Assembly: GCA_002408185.1 (NCBI GenBank)
Contig: DHQV01000105.1
Span: 120,023-156,109 of the forward strand
DNA length: 36,087 nucleotides
Direction of reading: 5' to 3'
Source: Deltaproteobacteria bacterium UBA5329
GTDB lineage: Bacteria; Desulfobacterota; Syntrophorhabdia; Syntrophorhabdales; Syntrophorhabdaceae
The stretch's first letter is position 1; every line of letters starts with the position of its first letter. This document shows positions 15,324 through 24,098 of this stretch, one piece after another. Both the position numbers and the translations under genes were made by a program. The notes below the pieces were generated by a model that worked only from the letters and a program-made list of their open reading frames with translations, ran no database searches and was not told the DNA's origin.

Positions 15324-17104
15324 AAGAAGAACTTTTTGTAAATAAAACACTCCAGGGGATTGGCGTTTCTTCCGGCATCGCTTTGGGAAGGGTGCGCCTT
15401 ATTGACCGGGGCAAGGTTGCGATCACCAAACGTTCAATAACCGAACGCCAGATTGACCGTGAAATTGCACGGATAAAGGCAGCGATCCAGGAGGCGACAG
15501 AGCAGCTCAACCAAATCAAGGACTCCATACCGGACGACGATGTCAGAAAACACGCCTTTATTATTGATGCTCACGTATTGATCCTTCAGGATGAATTTTT
15601 TTCAAATTCAGTGATCGATGTGATCCGGTCGGAGTTAATAAACGCGGAGTGGGCCCTTGAGATTGTCACTTTCCGGTTTCTCGCCAGCTTTGATCAGGTG
15701 GAAGATCCTTATCTCAAGGAGCGCGGCCAGGACATCAAATATATCTACGAAAGACTTGCCCGGATTCTCTCCACTGAAAAAAAATCCCCTATAGAACGGA
15801 CCAGTATAAAAGGCAAATCGATCATCATTGCCCATGATCTGTCGCCTGCCGATACAATTCAGCTTAACCTGAACCGTATAAGCGGCTTCGCAACCGATGT
15901 CGGGGGAAGGACGTCACATACATCCATCGTTGCAAGGGCGCTCGAGATGCCAGCGGTTGTAGGAGTCGGGAATGTCAGCAGTCTCGTGAAGAATAACGAC
16001 CTTGTCATCATCGACGGAGACGAAGGCCTCATCATCATAAACCCGGCCAAGGAAGTACAGAAGGAGTATCTTGCAAAACAGATACATTTTAGGAACCTTA
16101 AGAAAGAGCACCTGCGATTGGCACGATTGAAACCCGAGACAAAAGACGGGTTCAAAATGAGGGTAGGTGCGAACATAGAACTTCTCGCAGAAATGGATAT
16201 TGTGGAAAAGTACGGGGCAAGCGGTATAGGGCTTTACCGGACAGAATATATATACCTCTCGAAGAAACATGATCTCCCGAGCGAAATGGACCACTATCAT
16301 ATATACCGGAAGCTTGCCGAAAGCAGGTCGTTGGAATATATAACGATCAGGACCCTCGATATTGGCGGGGATAAATTTGTCTCAGAGATCGAAATGCCGA
16401 AGGAGATAAACCCGGCAATGGGCCTTCGCGCCATCAGGCTGTGCATCAAAGAGGTGCCGCTCTTCAAGGCGCAACTGAAGGGGATCTTGCGGGCAAGCGC
16501 GTTCGGGCCTTTGAGGATTCTGATCCCGATGGTCTCAGGTATCGAGGAGGTACGCAAAACCAAGGCCATCATTGCAGAATGTATGGAAGAATTATCGAGG
16601 AAGCGCATATCATATAATAAGGATATCAAAACGGGCATCATGATAGAGGTTCCGTCGGCATGCATGATAAGCGACATGCTTGCCGCAGAGGTGGATTTTT
16701 TCAGCATAGGGACAAATGACCTGATCCAGTACGCCCTTGCCATAGACCGGGTCAACGAATATGTTTCGTATCTGTACGAGCCGCTTCATCCGGCTGTCCT
16801 CAAAATGATAAAAAAAGCGGTCGATGATGCTCATGCGAACAAAATAACCATTGCCCTGTGCGGCGAGATGGCCGGGGAGCCACGCTATGTTCCTGTATTG
16901 CTTGGTCTCGGCCTCGATGAACTGAGCATGAACCCATATGCGATACCTCGTGCAAAAAAGACAATACGCGGTCTCGATCACGGGTATTGCCGGGAACTTC
17001 TTGAAGAGATCATGATGCAAGACTCACCTGCTGAAGCTGAACTGCTATTGAGGAGCGAGATGGCGAGATTGTTTCCTGGAGATTTTCCCAGGGTCCAGGA
17101 ATGA
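15320..17104 (+). CDS. ptsI: PTS enzyme I (phosphoenolpyruvate-protein phosphotransferase)
   Basis: 594 residues, slightly longer than the usual 570-575. The phosphohistidine is His200 in GGRTSHTSIVARALE. The C-terminal TIM-barrel PEP-binding domain shows GIGLYRTEY, SIGTNDLIQYALAIDR and the catalytic cysteine in IALCGEMAG. It takes phosphate from PEP and starts the relay to HPr, EIIA(Man) and EIIA(Ntr). Start ATG overlaps ptsH. It ends the PTS block; no terminator is evident in the 38 bases before metK. Confidence 0.97.
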   Translation: MKEELFVNKTLQGIGVSSGIALGRVRLIDRGKVAITKRSITERQIDREIARIKAAIQEATEQLNQIKDSIPDDDVRKHAFIIDAHVLILQDEFFSNSVIDVIRSELINAEWALEIVTFRFLASFDQVEDPYLKERGQDIKYIYERLARILSTEKKSPIERTSIKGKSIIIAHDLSPADTIQLNLNRISGFATDVGGRTSHTSIVARALEMPAVVGVGNVSSLVKNNDLVIIDGDEGLIIINPAKEVQKEYLAKQIHFRNLKKEHLRLARLKPETKDGFKMRVGANIELLAEMDIVEKYGASGIGLYRTEYIYLSKKHDLPSEMDHYHIYRKLAESRSLEYITIRTLDIGGDKFVSEIEMPKEINPAMGLRAIRLCIKEVPLFKAQLKGILRASAFGPLRILIPMVSGIEEVRKTKAIIAECMEELSRKRISYNKDIKTGIMIEVPSACMISDMLAAEVDFFSIGTNDLIQYALAIDRVNEYVSYLYEPLHPAVLKMIKKAVDDAHANKITIALCGEMAGEPRYVPVLLGLGLDELSMNPYAIPRAKKTIRGLDHGYCRELLEEIMMQDSPAEAELLLRSEMARLFPGDFPRVQE

Positions 17105-17142
17105 GAATATAAATTTTAAGCATTGTTTGAGGAGGGTATAAA

Positions 17143-18306
17143 ATGGGAATGAGCAGATTCTTGTTCACATCCGAATCGGTCGCGGAAGGACATCCGGACA
17201 AGATTTCCGACCAGATATCGGACGCGGTGCTCGATGCGATAATCACTGATGACCCGAAGGCCAGGGTAGCATGCGAGACATATGTGACAACGGGGCTGGC
17301 ACTTGTCGGCGGCGAGATAACGACATCGAGCTATGTAAATATCGCCGATATCGTACGGCAGACAGTGAAAGAGATAGGGTATAACGATTCATCAATGGGT
17401 TTTGACTGGGAAACCTGTGCAGTCCTGACGGCGATCGACGAACAGTCCCCGGATATAGCGATGGGCGTCAATGGGACATCCGACCACGAACAGGGCGCCG
17501 GAGACCAAGGCCTTATGTGCGGGTATGCCTGTAATGAAACCGCCGAATTCATGCCCATGTCCATCATGTATGCGCATAAACTTGTCAGGCGCTTAGCTGA
17601 CGTCCGCAAAGACGGGACGCTTCCTTTCCTGCGTCCCGACGGAAAAAGCCAAGTGACTATCGAATATGTCGACAGGCAGCCGGTACGCGTCGAAGCAGTG
17701 GTCATCGCGGCCCAGCATAACCCCGATGTGGCAATCAGCAGGTTGCGGGAAGCCGTAACTGAGGAAGTCATCAAAAAGGTCATCCCCGTTGAGCTGATGG
17801 ATGACAAGACCAAGATATTCATCAATTCAACCGGCAGGTTCGTCGTAGGTGGCCCCAAAGGGGACTGCGGCATGACGGGACGAAAAATTATTGTGGATAC
17901 ATACGGCGGGGTCGGCAGCCACGGCGGAGGCGCCTTCTCCGGTAAGGATCCTTCTAAGGTCGACAGGAGCGCATCATACATGGCGCGCTACATTGCCAAA
18001 AACTTGGTCGCCGCGGGCCTTGCGGACAGGCTCGAGTTGCAGATCGCCTATGCGATAGGCGTGGCCCAGCCGGTATCCGTTATGATCGATACCCAGGGCA
18101 CGTCCAAGATAAACCCCGATAGGATCGCGCGGATAGTCAACGATCTCTTCGACATGAGGCCGAGAAAGATAATAGAAAAACTCGACCTGCTCAGGCCTAT
18201 CTTTAAGAAAACGGCATGCGGCGGACATTTCGGCAGGAACGACCCAGAATTTACCTGGGAAAAACTCGATATGGTCGAAGAGATACTCAAAGCCGCCGGT
18301 ATATAA
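17143..18306 (+). CDS. metK: S-adenosylmethionine synthetase
   Basis: 387 residues. Motifs are EGHPDKISDQISDAVLDA near the N-terminus (catalytic His in HPDK), a GMTGRKIIVDTYGG segment and the glycine-rich phosphate loop GGGAFSGKDPSKVDRSA. Makes SAM from methionine and ATP. A GAGGAGGG ribosome-binding site lies 5 bases before the ATG at 17143, favouring it over the ATG two codons later. It is followed by a 263-base non-coding spacer and then ahcY, the enzyme that clears the product of SAM-dependent methylation. Confidence 0.97.
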   Translation: MGMSRFLFTSESVAEGHPDKISDQISDAVLDAIITDDPKARVACETYVTTGLALVGGEITTSSYVNIADIVRQTVKEIGYNDSSMGFDWETCAVLTAIDEQSPDIAMGVNGTSDHEQGAGDQGLMCGYACNETAEFMPMSIMYAHKLVRRLADVRKDGTLPFLRPDGKSQVTIEYVDRQPVRVEAVVIAAQHNPDVAISRLREAVTEEVIKKVIPVELMDDKTKIFINSTGRFVVGGPKGDCGMTGRKIIVDTYGGVGSHGGGAFSGKDPSKVDRSASYMARYIAKNLVAAGLADRLELQIAYAIGVAQPVSVMIDTQGTSKINPDRIARIVNDLFDMRPRKIIEKLDLLRPIFKKTACGGHFGRNDPEFTWEKLDMVEEILKAAGI

Positions 18307-18569
18307 GCGCTCCGGCTTCATATCAAAGTGTTGCCTTCGTTGTCCGCCTCGTCGCGCTTCTCGACGTTGCCACCCGTTGGGGCAAACCTTGAAAGCGGGT
18401 GCCCTACTTTTGCTATACGACTGGTAGGCCTCTCGTTGACGCATTGATAGCCGGGGATCCAACTTCCGAGTGTGCTTAAGTTGGGTGGCTGCATCTTTTG
18501 ATCTGAAGTCGCTGTCAACATCGCGGTAAATTGTTGCAGATAAACCTGGAAAAGGGAGGGATATAGAGT
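18307..18569 (+). other. Unexplained 263-base spacer between metK and ahcY, rich in inverted repeats
   Basis: No convincing gene on either strand. Hairpins visible on the plus strand: CGTCG/CGACG (18350-18354 with 18362-18366), CACCCG paired with CGGGTG around 18371-18401, and CCAACTT (18459-18465) with AAGTTGG (18478-18484), extendable to 9 pairs with one G-U. None has a T-run. I do not recognise the SAH riboswitch core or any SAM riboswitch. The minus strand of the first 150 bases reads through as a peptide-like frame, but without a start signal or a known family. It may be a structured 5' leader of ahcY or a dispersed repeat. Confidence 0.45.
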
Positions 18570-19895
18570 ATGGATTATGATGTTAGGGATATAAAACTGG
18601 CCGGTGCAGGGCTCGAAAAGATCGAATGGGCGGAACGGCGGATGCCCGTCCTGCGGCAGATAGCCCGGCGTTTTGCGAAACAAAAACCGCTCAAGGGCGT
18701 CAGGATCGCCTGCTGCCTCCATGTGACCTCAGAGACGGCGAACCTCGTCAAGACGCTAAAGACCGGAGGGGCCGAAGTTGTTTTGTGTGCATCGAACCCT
18801 TTGAGCACGCAGGATGATGTCGCAGCGGCAATCGTACACAATTTCAAGATCCCGACCTTTTCGATCAAAGGCGAAACCGACAAACAGTACTATGAACACA
18901 TCAGGCGGGCCCTTGCCTTCATGCCGAACATAACCATGGACGATGGGGCGGACCTTGTCGGTGCCCTGCATATGATTGCTTTTGACCGGACAGATGCACT
19001 TCACGATGTCATAAAAAAATGGGTGAACAAACTCGGCAAGAAAGAACGGCAGGCACTCGTCGACGATGTGGTCGGGTCCATGGAAGAGACGACAACGGGA
19101 GTTATTCGGCTGAAAAGCATGGAACTCGAAGGTGTACTCCAGTTCCCGGTCGTTGCGGTCAACGACGCATTGACAAAACATATGTTCGATAACCGCTACG
19201 GTACAGGACAGAGCACGATCGACGGCATTCTGCGCGCCACGAACATCCTCTTCGCAGGCGCCACCTTTGTGCTCGCCGGGTATGGCTGGTGCGGCAAAGG
19301 CGTGACCATGCGCGCAAAAGGGCTCGGTGCCCACGTCATCGTGACCGAGGTAGATCCGCTTCGCGCCCTTGAGGCCCATATGGACGGGTTTGAGGTGATG
19401 GAAATGGAAAAGGCCGCGGCTGTCGGCGACATATTCGTGACGACCACAGGCGACATCCACGTTATCCGTGAGGAACATTTCAAGAAAATGAAAGATGGCG
19501 CCATAATCTGCAATTCCGGACATTTCAATGTCGAAATAGAAATAGAGGCGTTAGAGAGAATGAAAAAGTCGAAAAGGCGCATCCGCAACTTTATCGATGA
19601 ATATACGCTCAAAGATGGCAGAAAGATATTCCTTCTCGGTGAAGGCAGGCTCGTTAATCTGGCGTGCGCGGAAGGGCATCCGTCCGACGTTATGGACATG
19701 AGCTTTGCAAATCAGTCGTTGTGCTCGGAATACATGTGGAAGAATGCCAGATCGCTGGAGAAAAAAGTGTATTCCGTTCCCAAGGCTATCGACGAGCAGG
19801 TGGCCATGCTGAAACTTGCGTCAGCTGGCATCACCATCGATACCCTTACCGAGGAGCAGAAGACATACCTCGCATCATGGGAGATGGGAACATGA
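18570..19895 (+). CDS. ahcY: Adenosylhomocysteinase
   Basis: 441 residues. Hydrolyses S-adenosylhomocysteine to adenosine and homocysteine with bound NAD. Family segments: ACCLHVTSETANLV near residue 50, GVLQFPVVAVNDALTKHMFDN read in pieces around 190-210, GTGQSTIDGILRATN, the NAD loop AGYGWCGKGV, ICNSGHFNVEI and LACAEGHPSDVMDMSF. It lacks the large plant/animal insertion, as is common in the shorter bacterial and archaeal forms. A GGGAGGG box precedes the ATG. The stop codon overlaps the PfkB-kinase start (ATGA). Confidence 0.95.
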   Translation: MDYDVRDIKLAGAGLEKIEWAERRMPVLRQIARRFAKQKPLKGVRIACCLHVTSETANLVKTLKTGGAEVVLCASNPLSTQDDVAAAIVHNFKIPTFSIKGETDKQYYEHIRRALAFMPNITMDDGADLVGALHMIAFDRTDALHDVIKKWVNKLGKKERQALVDDVVGSMEETTTGVIRLKSMELEGVLQFPVVAVNDALTKHMFDNRYGTGQSTIDGILRATNILFAGATFVLAGYGWCGKGVTMRAKGLGAHVIVTEVDPLRALEAHMDGFEVMEMEKAAAVGDIFVTTTGDIHVIREEHFKKMKDGAIICNSGHFNVEIEIEALERMKKSKRRIRNFIDEYTLKDGRKIFLLGEGRLVNLACAEGHPSDVMDMSFANQSLCSEYMWKNARSLEKKVYSVPKAIDEQVAMLKLASAGITIDTLTEEQKTYLASWEMGT

Positions 19896-20809
19896 TCAAG
19901 CTTTGCGTAGCAGGGACGGTAGCATTCGATTCTATAGAAACCCCTTTCGGAAAGGCCGAGAATGTTCTCGGGGGTTCGGCGCTTCATTTTACGAACGCGG
20001 CCAGTTTCTTTACCGATGTCGGTATCGTAGCGACGGTCGGCCACGATTTCGATATGGACGGAATATCCTTCCTCAAGGATCGTAGCGTCGACTTCTCCGG
20101 CATCGAGGTCGACCACGGGAAGACCTTCCGCTGGGAGGGCAAATACGGATACGATCTCAACCAGGCCATAACACTCAAGACCGAGCTCAATGTCATCGAG
20201 GCCTTCCAACCGAAAGTCCCGGAGGATTACAGGAACGCGGAATTCCTTTTCTTGGCAAATATAGATCCGGATCTCCAGATCCATGTTATCGATCAGGTCG
20301 CAAGACCGGTCGCACTTGTCCTCGATACGATGAATTTCTGGATCGAGAACAAGTTCGATGCCCTTATGGAGGTTATACGGAGGGTTGATATGCTCGTCAT
20401 AAATGAAGCCGAATTGCGCGAGATCACGAAGGAACACAATTTGTTGAAAGGCGCCCGGAAACTGATCGAAATGGGCCCGACGTGTGTCGTGGCCAAACGC
20501 GGTGAGTACGGGGTTTTCATGATGAACCAGGACGAGGTGTTCCTTGCACCGGCTTTTCCCTTAGAGGATGTCTTTGATCCGACCGGGGCGGGAGACACAT
20601 TTGCCGGTGGTTTCATGGGGTACCTTGCCAACGTAGGCGAAGCCTCCGCGGAAAGCATCAAGCAGGCGATCATCATGGGTACAGTCATGGCATCCTTCAA
20701 CGTCGAGGATTTCAGCATCAATCGGTTAAAGAGACTGACCATGATGGAGATAAAAGAGCGGTATCACGCGTTTAAGAGCTGCATGCAGTTCTCGGACCTC
20801 AGATTGTAG
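19892..20809 (+). CDS. PfkB-family carbohydrate/nucleoside kinase, probably adenosine kinase
   Basis: 305 residues from ATG 19892. The frame is open upstream to 19664, but that part lies inside ahcY. The PfkB signature with the catalytic base is DPTGAGDTFAGGF (Asp in GAGD), and the N-terminal substrate-side motif is NVLGGSALHF. The ATGA overlap with ahcY strongly suggests the substrate is the adenosine released by AhcY, removal of which pulls the reversible hydrolase forward. Ribokinase or another sugar kinase specificity remains possible, because PfkB members cannot be told apart by eye. Confidence 0.85.
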   Translation: MIKLCVAGTVAFDSIETPFGKAENVLGGSALHFTNAASFFTDVGIVATVGHDFDMDGISFLKDRSVDFSGIEVDHGKTFRWEGKYGYDLNQAITLKTELNVIEAFQPKVPEDYRNAEFLFLANIDPDLQIHVIDQVARPVALVLDTMNFWIENKFDALMEVIRRVDMLVINEAELREITKEHNLLKGARKLIEMGPTCVVAKRGEYGVFMMNQDEVFLAPAFPLEDVFDPTGAGDTFAGGFMGYLANVGEASAESIKQAIIMGTVMASFNVEDFSINRLKRLTMMEIKERYHAFKSCMQFSDLRL

Positions 20810-20814
20810 GAACC

Positions 20815-20858
20815 GGGTGCGGGTGATGGGTATGAATTCCCCTGTAACCCATCACCCG
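20815..20858 (+). repeat. Palindromic intergenic repeat built on a GGTGATG heptamer (copy 2)
   Basis: CGGGTGATGGGT (20820-20831) pairs perfectly with ACCCATCACCCG (20847-20858) over a 15-base loop. The left side again shows a period of seven (GGGTGCG, GGTGATG, GGTATGA). It shares the 10-base core GGTGATGGGT and its complement with the repeat before lptC. The element fills the gap between the PfkB gene and the mscS homologue and has no T-run. Confidence 0.65.
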
Positions 20859-20878
20859 GCATGCCAGTCTTTGGAAAA

Positions 20879-21895
20879 ATGAACATTATCGAGAAGAGCC
20901 TTTTTATCCCGACTGTAGTATCAACCTCCATCATTATCATATTGTTCATCGTGCGTGGAATAATCGTACATTTCTTGAAAAAATGGACTGCCGGTTCAGC
21001 AACGACCGTTCACACGGCGGCCTTGAGGTCTTTGAGGATCCCCTCCATTTTCTGGTGCATCGCGATCGGGCTCTTTTTCGCGCTCGAGCTTTCTGAATTA
21101 CCGAGAAAGTATATCACCCTCGTCGACCGGACAATCTATATCTTGATCATCTTTTCGGTAACCGTGGCCGTTGCCAATCTTGCGGTAAGAGCTTTCGAGA
21201 ATTACGCCCAGCGTTCCGACATCAATATCCCGGCCACAGGAATCATCCTCGGTGTTTTTAGGGCAACGATCATCATTGCCGGGATCCTTGTTATTCTCAA
21301 TTTTCTCGGCATATCTATTGCGCCTTTGCTCACAGCCCTTGGTGTGGGCGGGCTTGCGGTCGCACTTGCCCTCAAGGACACGCTGTCCAACCTGTTCGCG
21401 GGCCTCCATATAATTGCATCAAAACAGGTTCGCCCGGGCGATTATATCAAGCTTAATTCCGGCGAAGAGGGTGTTGTCACCGATATAACCTGGCGGTCAA
21501 CGACTATCACGTCCCCGGCCCATAACATAATAATTGTACCAAATGCCCGGGTAGCGTCGGCGACGATCACGAATTACGAACTCCCCGACAGCCGGATGTC
21601 GCTGAGCGTACAGGTAACGACGCCCCATTCGGCTGATCTCGATAAGATAGAGGCAATTACCTATGAGGTAGCAAAATCTGTTGTACGTGAACTCCCGGGG
21701 GCCGTTCCCGACGAAGAGCCTTCGGTCCGTTTCAATGCGTTTGGCGAGAACGGCATAGGTTTTTCCGTCAATGTCAAAATCAAAGACCCCGGTTCTCTCT
21801 ATATCGTGCGCCACAATCTTATAAAAGCTCTCCACAGGAGATATGCGGAGGAAGGAATATCGATATCTGTCCCCGCCCCTCAGAATGCAAAATAA
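20879..21895 (+). CDS. MscS-family small-conductance mechanosensitive channel
   Basis: 338 residues from ATG 20879. An ATG at 20861 is also in frame but abuts the repeat hairpin and has no ribosome-binding site, while 20879 has a weak GGA. Transmembrane segments lie at roughly 10-30, 50-70, 85-105 and 118-140, followed by the pore helix rich in Gly/Ala (LGVGGLAVALALKDTLSNL) and the MscS beta domain (RPGDYIKL, GVVTDITWRSTTI, VPNARVASATITNY). A mixed alpha/beta cytoplasmic end follows. It releases solutes under hypo-osmotic stress. Its last codons overlap the next gene. Confidence 0.9.
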   Translation: MNIIEKSLFIPTVVSTSIIIILFIVRGIIVHFLKKWTAGSATTVHTAALRSLRIPSIFWCIAIGLFFALELSELPRKYITLVDRTIYILIIFSVTVAVANLAVRAFENYAQRSDINIPATGIILGVFRATIIIAGILVILNFLGISIAPLLTALGVGGLAVALALKDTLSNLFAGLHIIASKQVRPGDYIKLNSGEEGVVTDITWRSTTITSPAHNIIIVPNARVASATITNYELPDSRMSLSVQVTTPHSADLDKIEAITYEVAKSVVRELPGAVPDEEPSVRFNAFGENGIGFSVNVKIKDPGSLYIVRHNLIKALHRRYAEEGISISVPAPQNAK

Positions 21896-22748
21896 TTACG
21901 ATGAGATCCTAGTCGTGCATCTCGGGGGCCTTGGTGATATGTGTCTCGCGGAATCGGTATTCCTGTCTTGCTTCAGGCATTTCGGCAATTGCCTCGCGGG
22001 ACTCGGCAACCGGCGTTTCCTCGATCTCTTCAGCACGTATTTTGCGAGAACGTACGGGGTCGAATCGCGGCACTGGCTTTACCTTTTCTCCGAAAAACTG
22101 ACCGGCCCCGTTTGGCGGCGCATCATATTTATCGGGAAAGACAGGCAGGGGGCCCTTCGCGAGCGATGGGGTTCGTATTCACATGAGAAATTGATCTTTA
22201 TCGACATGTACCCCGAGGGTTCGTTCCCGGACCCGGAAAAGGATACTAGCCTGTTGCCGCGTAAAAAGGTACATGTCGAAGAATATCAGCTTCGCCAACT
22301 TGGGTCCCTTGGAATTGAACCCGTAAAAGCCGTGGTCATCCCGAAAAAACCCGGCCGGGTGATCCTGTACCCGGAGAAGGGTTTTACGAAGGGGAAATGG
22401 GTCCCTGAAAATTTTATCGTCCTGGGGGACCTCCTCGAAAGAAATGATATCAGCCGGATGTTTCTGAAGCCTGCCGGCCTCGACCTCCCGGGAGAGGGCG
22501 TTGTCATTCACGAGCTCATGGAGGTAAAGCGCCTCTTCGCGGAGGGCGGTATTTTCGTGTCAAATGATTCCGGTATGGCCCATTTTGCTGGAACGTGCGG
22601 ATTGCAGACGATCACGGTCTTCACCGATTTCGATCCGGCCATCTGGCATCCGCGAGGAGAGAACATTTCTCTCAGGCTGAATGTTGACAATGTGAGTGTC
22701 GAAGCGGTCGGGAATATGGTTAGGGGCCTGTTGGAGCGGCAGGGTTAA
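21885..22748 (+). CDS. Glycosyltransferase family 9 (heptosyltransferase-like)
   Basis: 287 residues from ATG 21885; an upstream in-frame ATG (21843) and a downstream GTG (21914) are alternatives. The N-terminal VHLGGLGDMCLAESVF matches the GT9 opening (LGALGD type), and the C-terminal nucleotide-sugar motif is FVSNDSGMAHFAGTCG, then TDFDPAIWHPRG. Members transfer heptose or related sugars to the LPS core. The acceptor here is unknown, and the gene stands apart from the other LPS genes. It overlaps the end of the channel gene by 11 bases and meets the minus-strand protease gene after 21 bases without a clear terminator. Confidence 0.82.
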   Translation: MQNNYDEILVVHLGGLGDMCLAESVFLSCFRHFGNCLAGLGNRRFLDLFSTYFARTYGVESRHWLYLFSEKLTGPVWRRIIFIGKDRQGALRERWGSYSHEKLIFIDMYPEGSFPDPEKDTSLLPRKKVHVEEYQLRQLGSLGIEPVKAVVIPKKPGRVILYPEKGFTKGKWVPENFIVLGDLLERNDISRMFLKPAGLDLPGEGVVIHELMEVKRLFAEGGIFVSNDSGMAHFAGTCGLQTITVFTDFDPAIWHPRGENISLRLNVDNVSVEAVGNMVRGLLERQG

Positions 22749-22769
22749 CGGGTCGAAAGCACACGATCC

Positions 22770-24098
22770 TTATTTCTTGTCCTTATCATCCATAGTTGAA
22801 AGCAGGCGCATGAGCTCGATGCCTTCGCGGGAGTTAATCCCGTAGCGGGATATGGCTTTTTCGATATTCGTTCTCGCAAGCGCGTAATTGCCCTTGCTCA
22901 GGTAATACAGGCCGAGAAACTTGTGTCCTGCGGCCTCGTCGCCGGTCCTTCCGAGCATCATCCCCATGCGGTAGTATATGTCGGGGTAAAAGGGCGCATA
23001 CTGCGCCATGGAGTTGTATGTCGCGACGGCAAGGTCGGTACGACCCATACCTTCATATGCCCGGGCAACGTAATAACGGCCCACTTTTTCCTCGACGTTC
23101 TTGAGCACATCGACGGCTTCGGAAAATTTGTTGGCCGAGATCAATATCTCGCCGAGGAACAGGTCTCTGTAAGGAGAGGGGTTGGCGCGTGCTATCTCGA
23201 GCGCTTTCTCGAAATCACCCTTGAGTGAATAGTAAAGGGAGGCGCCGTATGCTGCGACAGGGTCTTTGCTATTTTGTGCATAGCGCTTCACCAATATGTT
23301 GTCGGCAAGCCCGGAAGTCTTGTAATTTTGCATCACTTTTGCCCGTGCGATAATGTAAGGAAATAGAGACGCGGTACCGGACGTCGGTTTCCGGGCCCAC
23401 ATCGATTCGAGGGCTATTATGCGGCTTTCGTGGTACGGGTGTGTCAGGAGGTACTGGGGGTAAAGCTTGTCCCCGCCCCCGGCCCGCAGTTTCTTGAGAA
23501 AATCCGAGATCCCGAGCCCTCCGTAGCCCGCTGCATTTGCAAGCGTAGAGCCTTCCCTGTCAGCCTCTTCCTCGTCTTCCCGCGAATATTTCAACGCCGC
23601 GGCTTGGGCCCCTCCCATACCCATTGCCATGACGGCACCCCTGGCCGCATCGCCGACCAACAGGGCGGCCAGCATGGTCGCGACCATCGTAGCGGTGAAA
23701 TATTTTTCCTTCTCGGCCATTTTGGCGATGTGCCGCTTCTTGACATGAGCAAACTCGTGGGCCATGACGCCCGCGACCTCTTCTTCATTGTCGCAATTTG
23801 CGATAAGCCCCGATGCGATGTAAACATAACCGCCCGGGGTTGCAAATGCATTGATCTCCGGAGAATCAATAATTGTAACGACGAGGGGAAAAGGCATTGT
23901 CGTCTTGCTCTCGAGCCTCAACCGCATATCGTTGAGATAAAAAGACATATAAGGATCGTTATTTATCGGGACGGACCGGGCGATCTGAAGGTATACCTCC
24001 TTACCGTACTTGAGCTCCTCCTCGTTGGTAAGCGCCCGTGCCGGCACAGATGTAGCGATAAAGGCGAGTATCACGATGATGGTGAAGCATTTTTTCAT
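22770..24098 (-). CDS. Periplasmic M48-family metalloprotease with helical-repeat C-terminus (BepA-like)
   Basis: 442 residues. A cleavable signal peptide (about 1-22, ending SVPARA) exports it. The zinc site is HEFAH (His114, Glu115, His118) with Glu176 in the EEEAD segment as third ligand. Residues about 250-440 are helical and repetitive, TPR-like (for example YGASLYYSLKGDFEKALEIA and YYLSKGNYALARTNIEKAI). This matches BepA/YfgC-type proteases, which degrade or help assemble outer-membrane proteins such as the LPS translocon LptD. It starts immediately after the carboxypeptidase gene, sharing one base (TAATG on the minus strand), so the two are co-translated. Confidence 0.9.
   Translation of the reverse strand: MKKCFTIIVILAFIATSVPARALTNEEELKYGKEVYLQIARSVPINNDPYMSFYLNDMRLRLESKTTMPFPLVVTIIDSPEINAFATPGGYVYIASGLIANCDNEEEVAGVMAHEFAHVKKRHIAKMAEKEKYFTATMVATMLAALLVGDAARGAVMAMGMGGAQAAALKYSREDEEEADREGSTLANAAGYGGLGISDFLKKLRAGGGDKLYPQYLLTHPYHESRIIALESMWARKPTSGTASLFPYIIARAKVMQNYKTSGLADNILVKRYAQNSKDPVAAYGASLYYSLKGDFEKALEIARANPSPYRDLFLGEILISANKFSEAVDVLKNVEEKVGRYYVARAYEGMGRTDLAVATYNSMAQYAPFYPDIYYRMGMMLGRTGDEAAGHKFLGLYYLSKGNYALARTNIEKAISRYGINSREGIELMRLLSTMDDKDKK

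Noticed and set aside
18307..18569. SAH or SAM riboswitch upstream of ahcY
   Set aside because: Position is right, but I could not find the conserved SAH riboswitch core (GAGGAGCGcUGC-type segment) or a SAM-I/II core, so no riboswitch class is claimed.
18318..18722. Minus-strand frame spanning the metK-ahcY spacer
   Set aside because: Part of it runs opposite ahcY, it has no start signal, and I recognise no family. The spacer part is instead reported as an unexplained element.
19664..19891. N-terminal extension of the PfkB kinase
   Set aside because: It lies entirely within ahcY in another frame; ATG 19892 makes a standard ATGA overlap and a normal kinase start.
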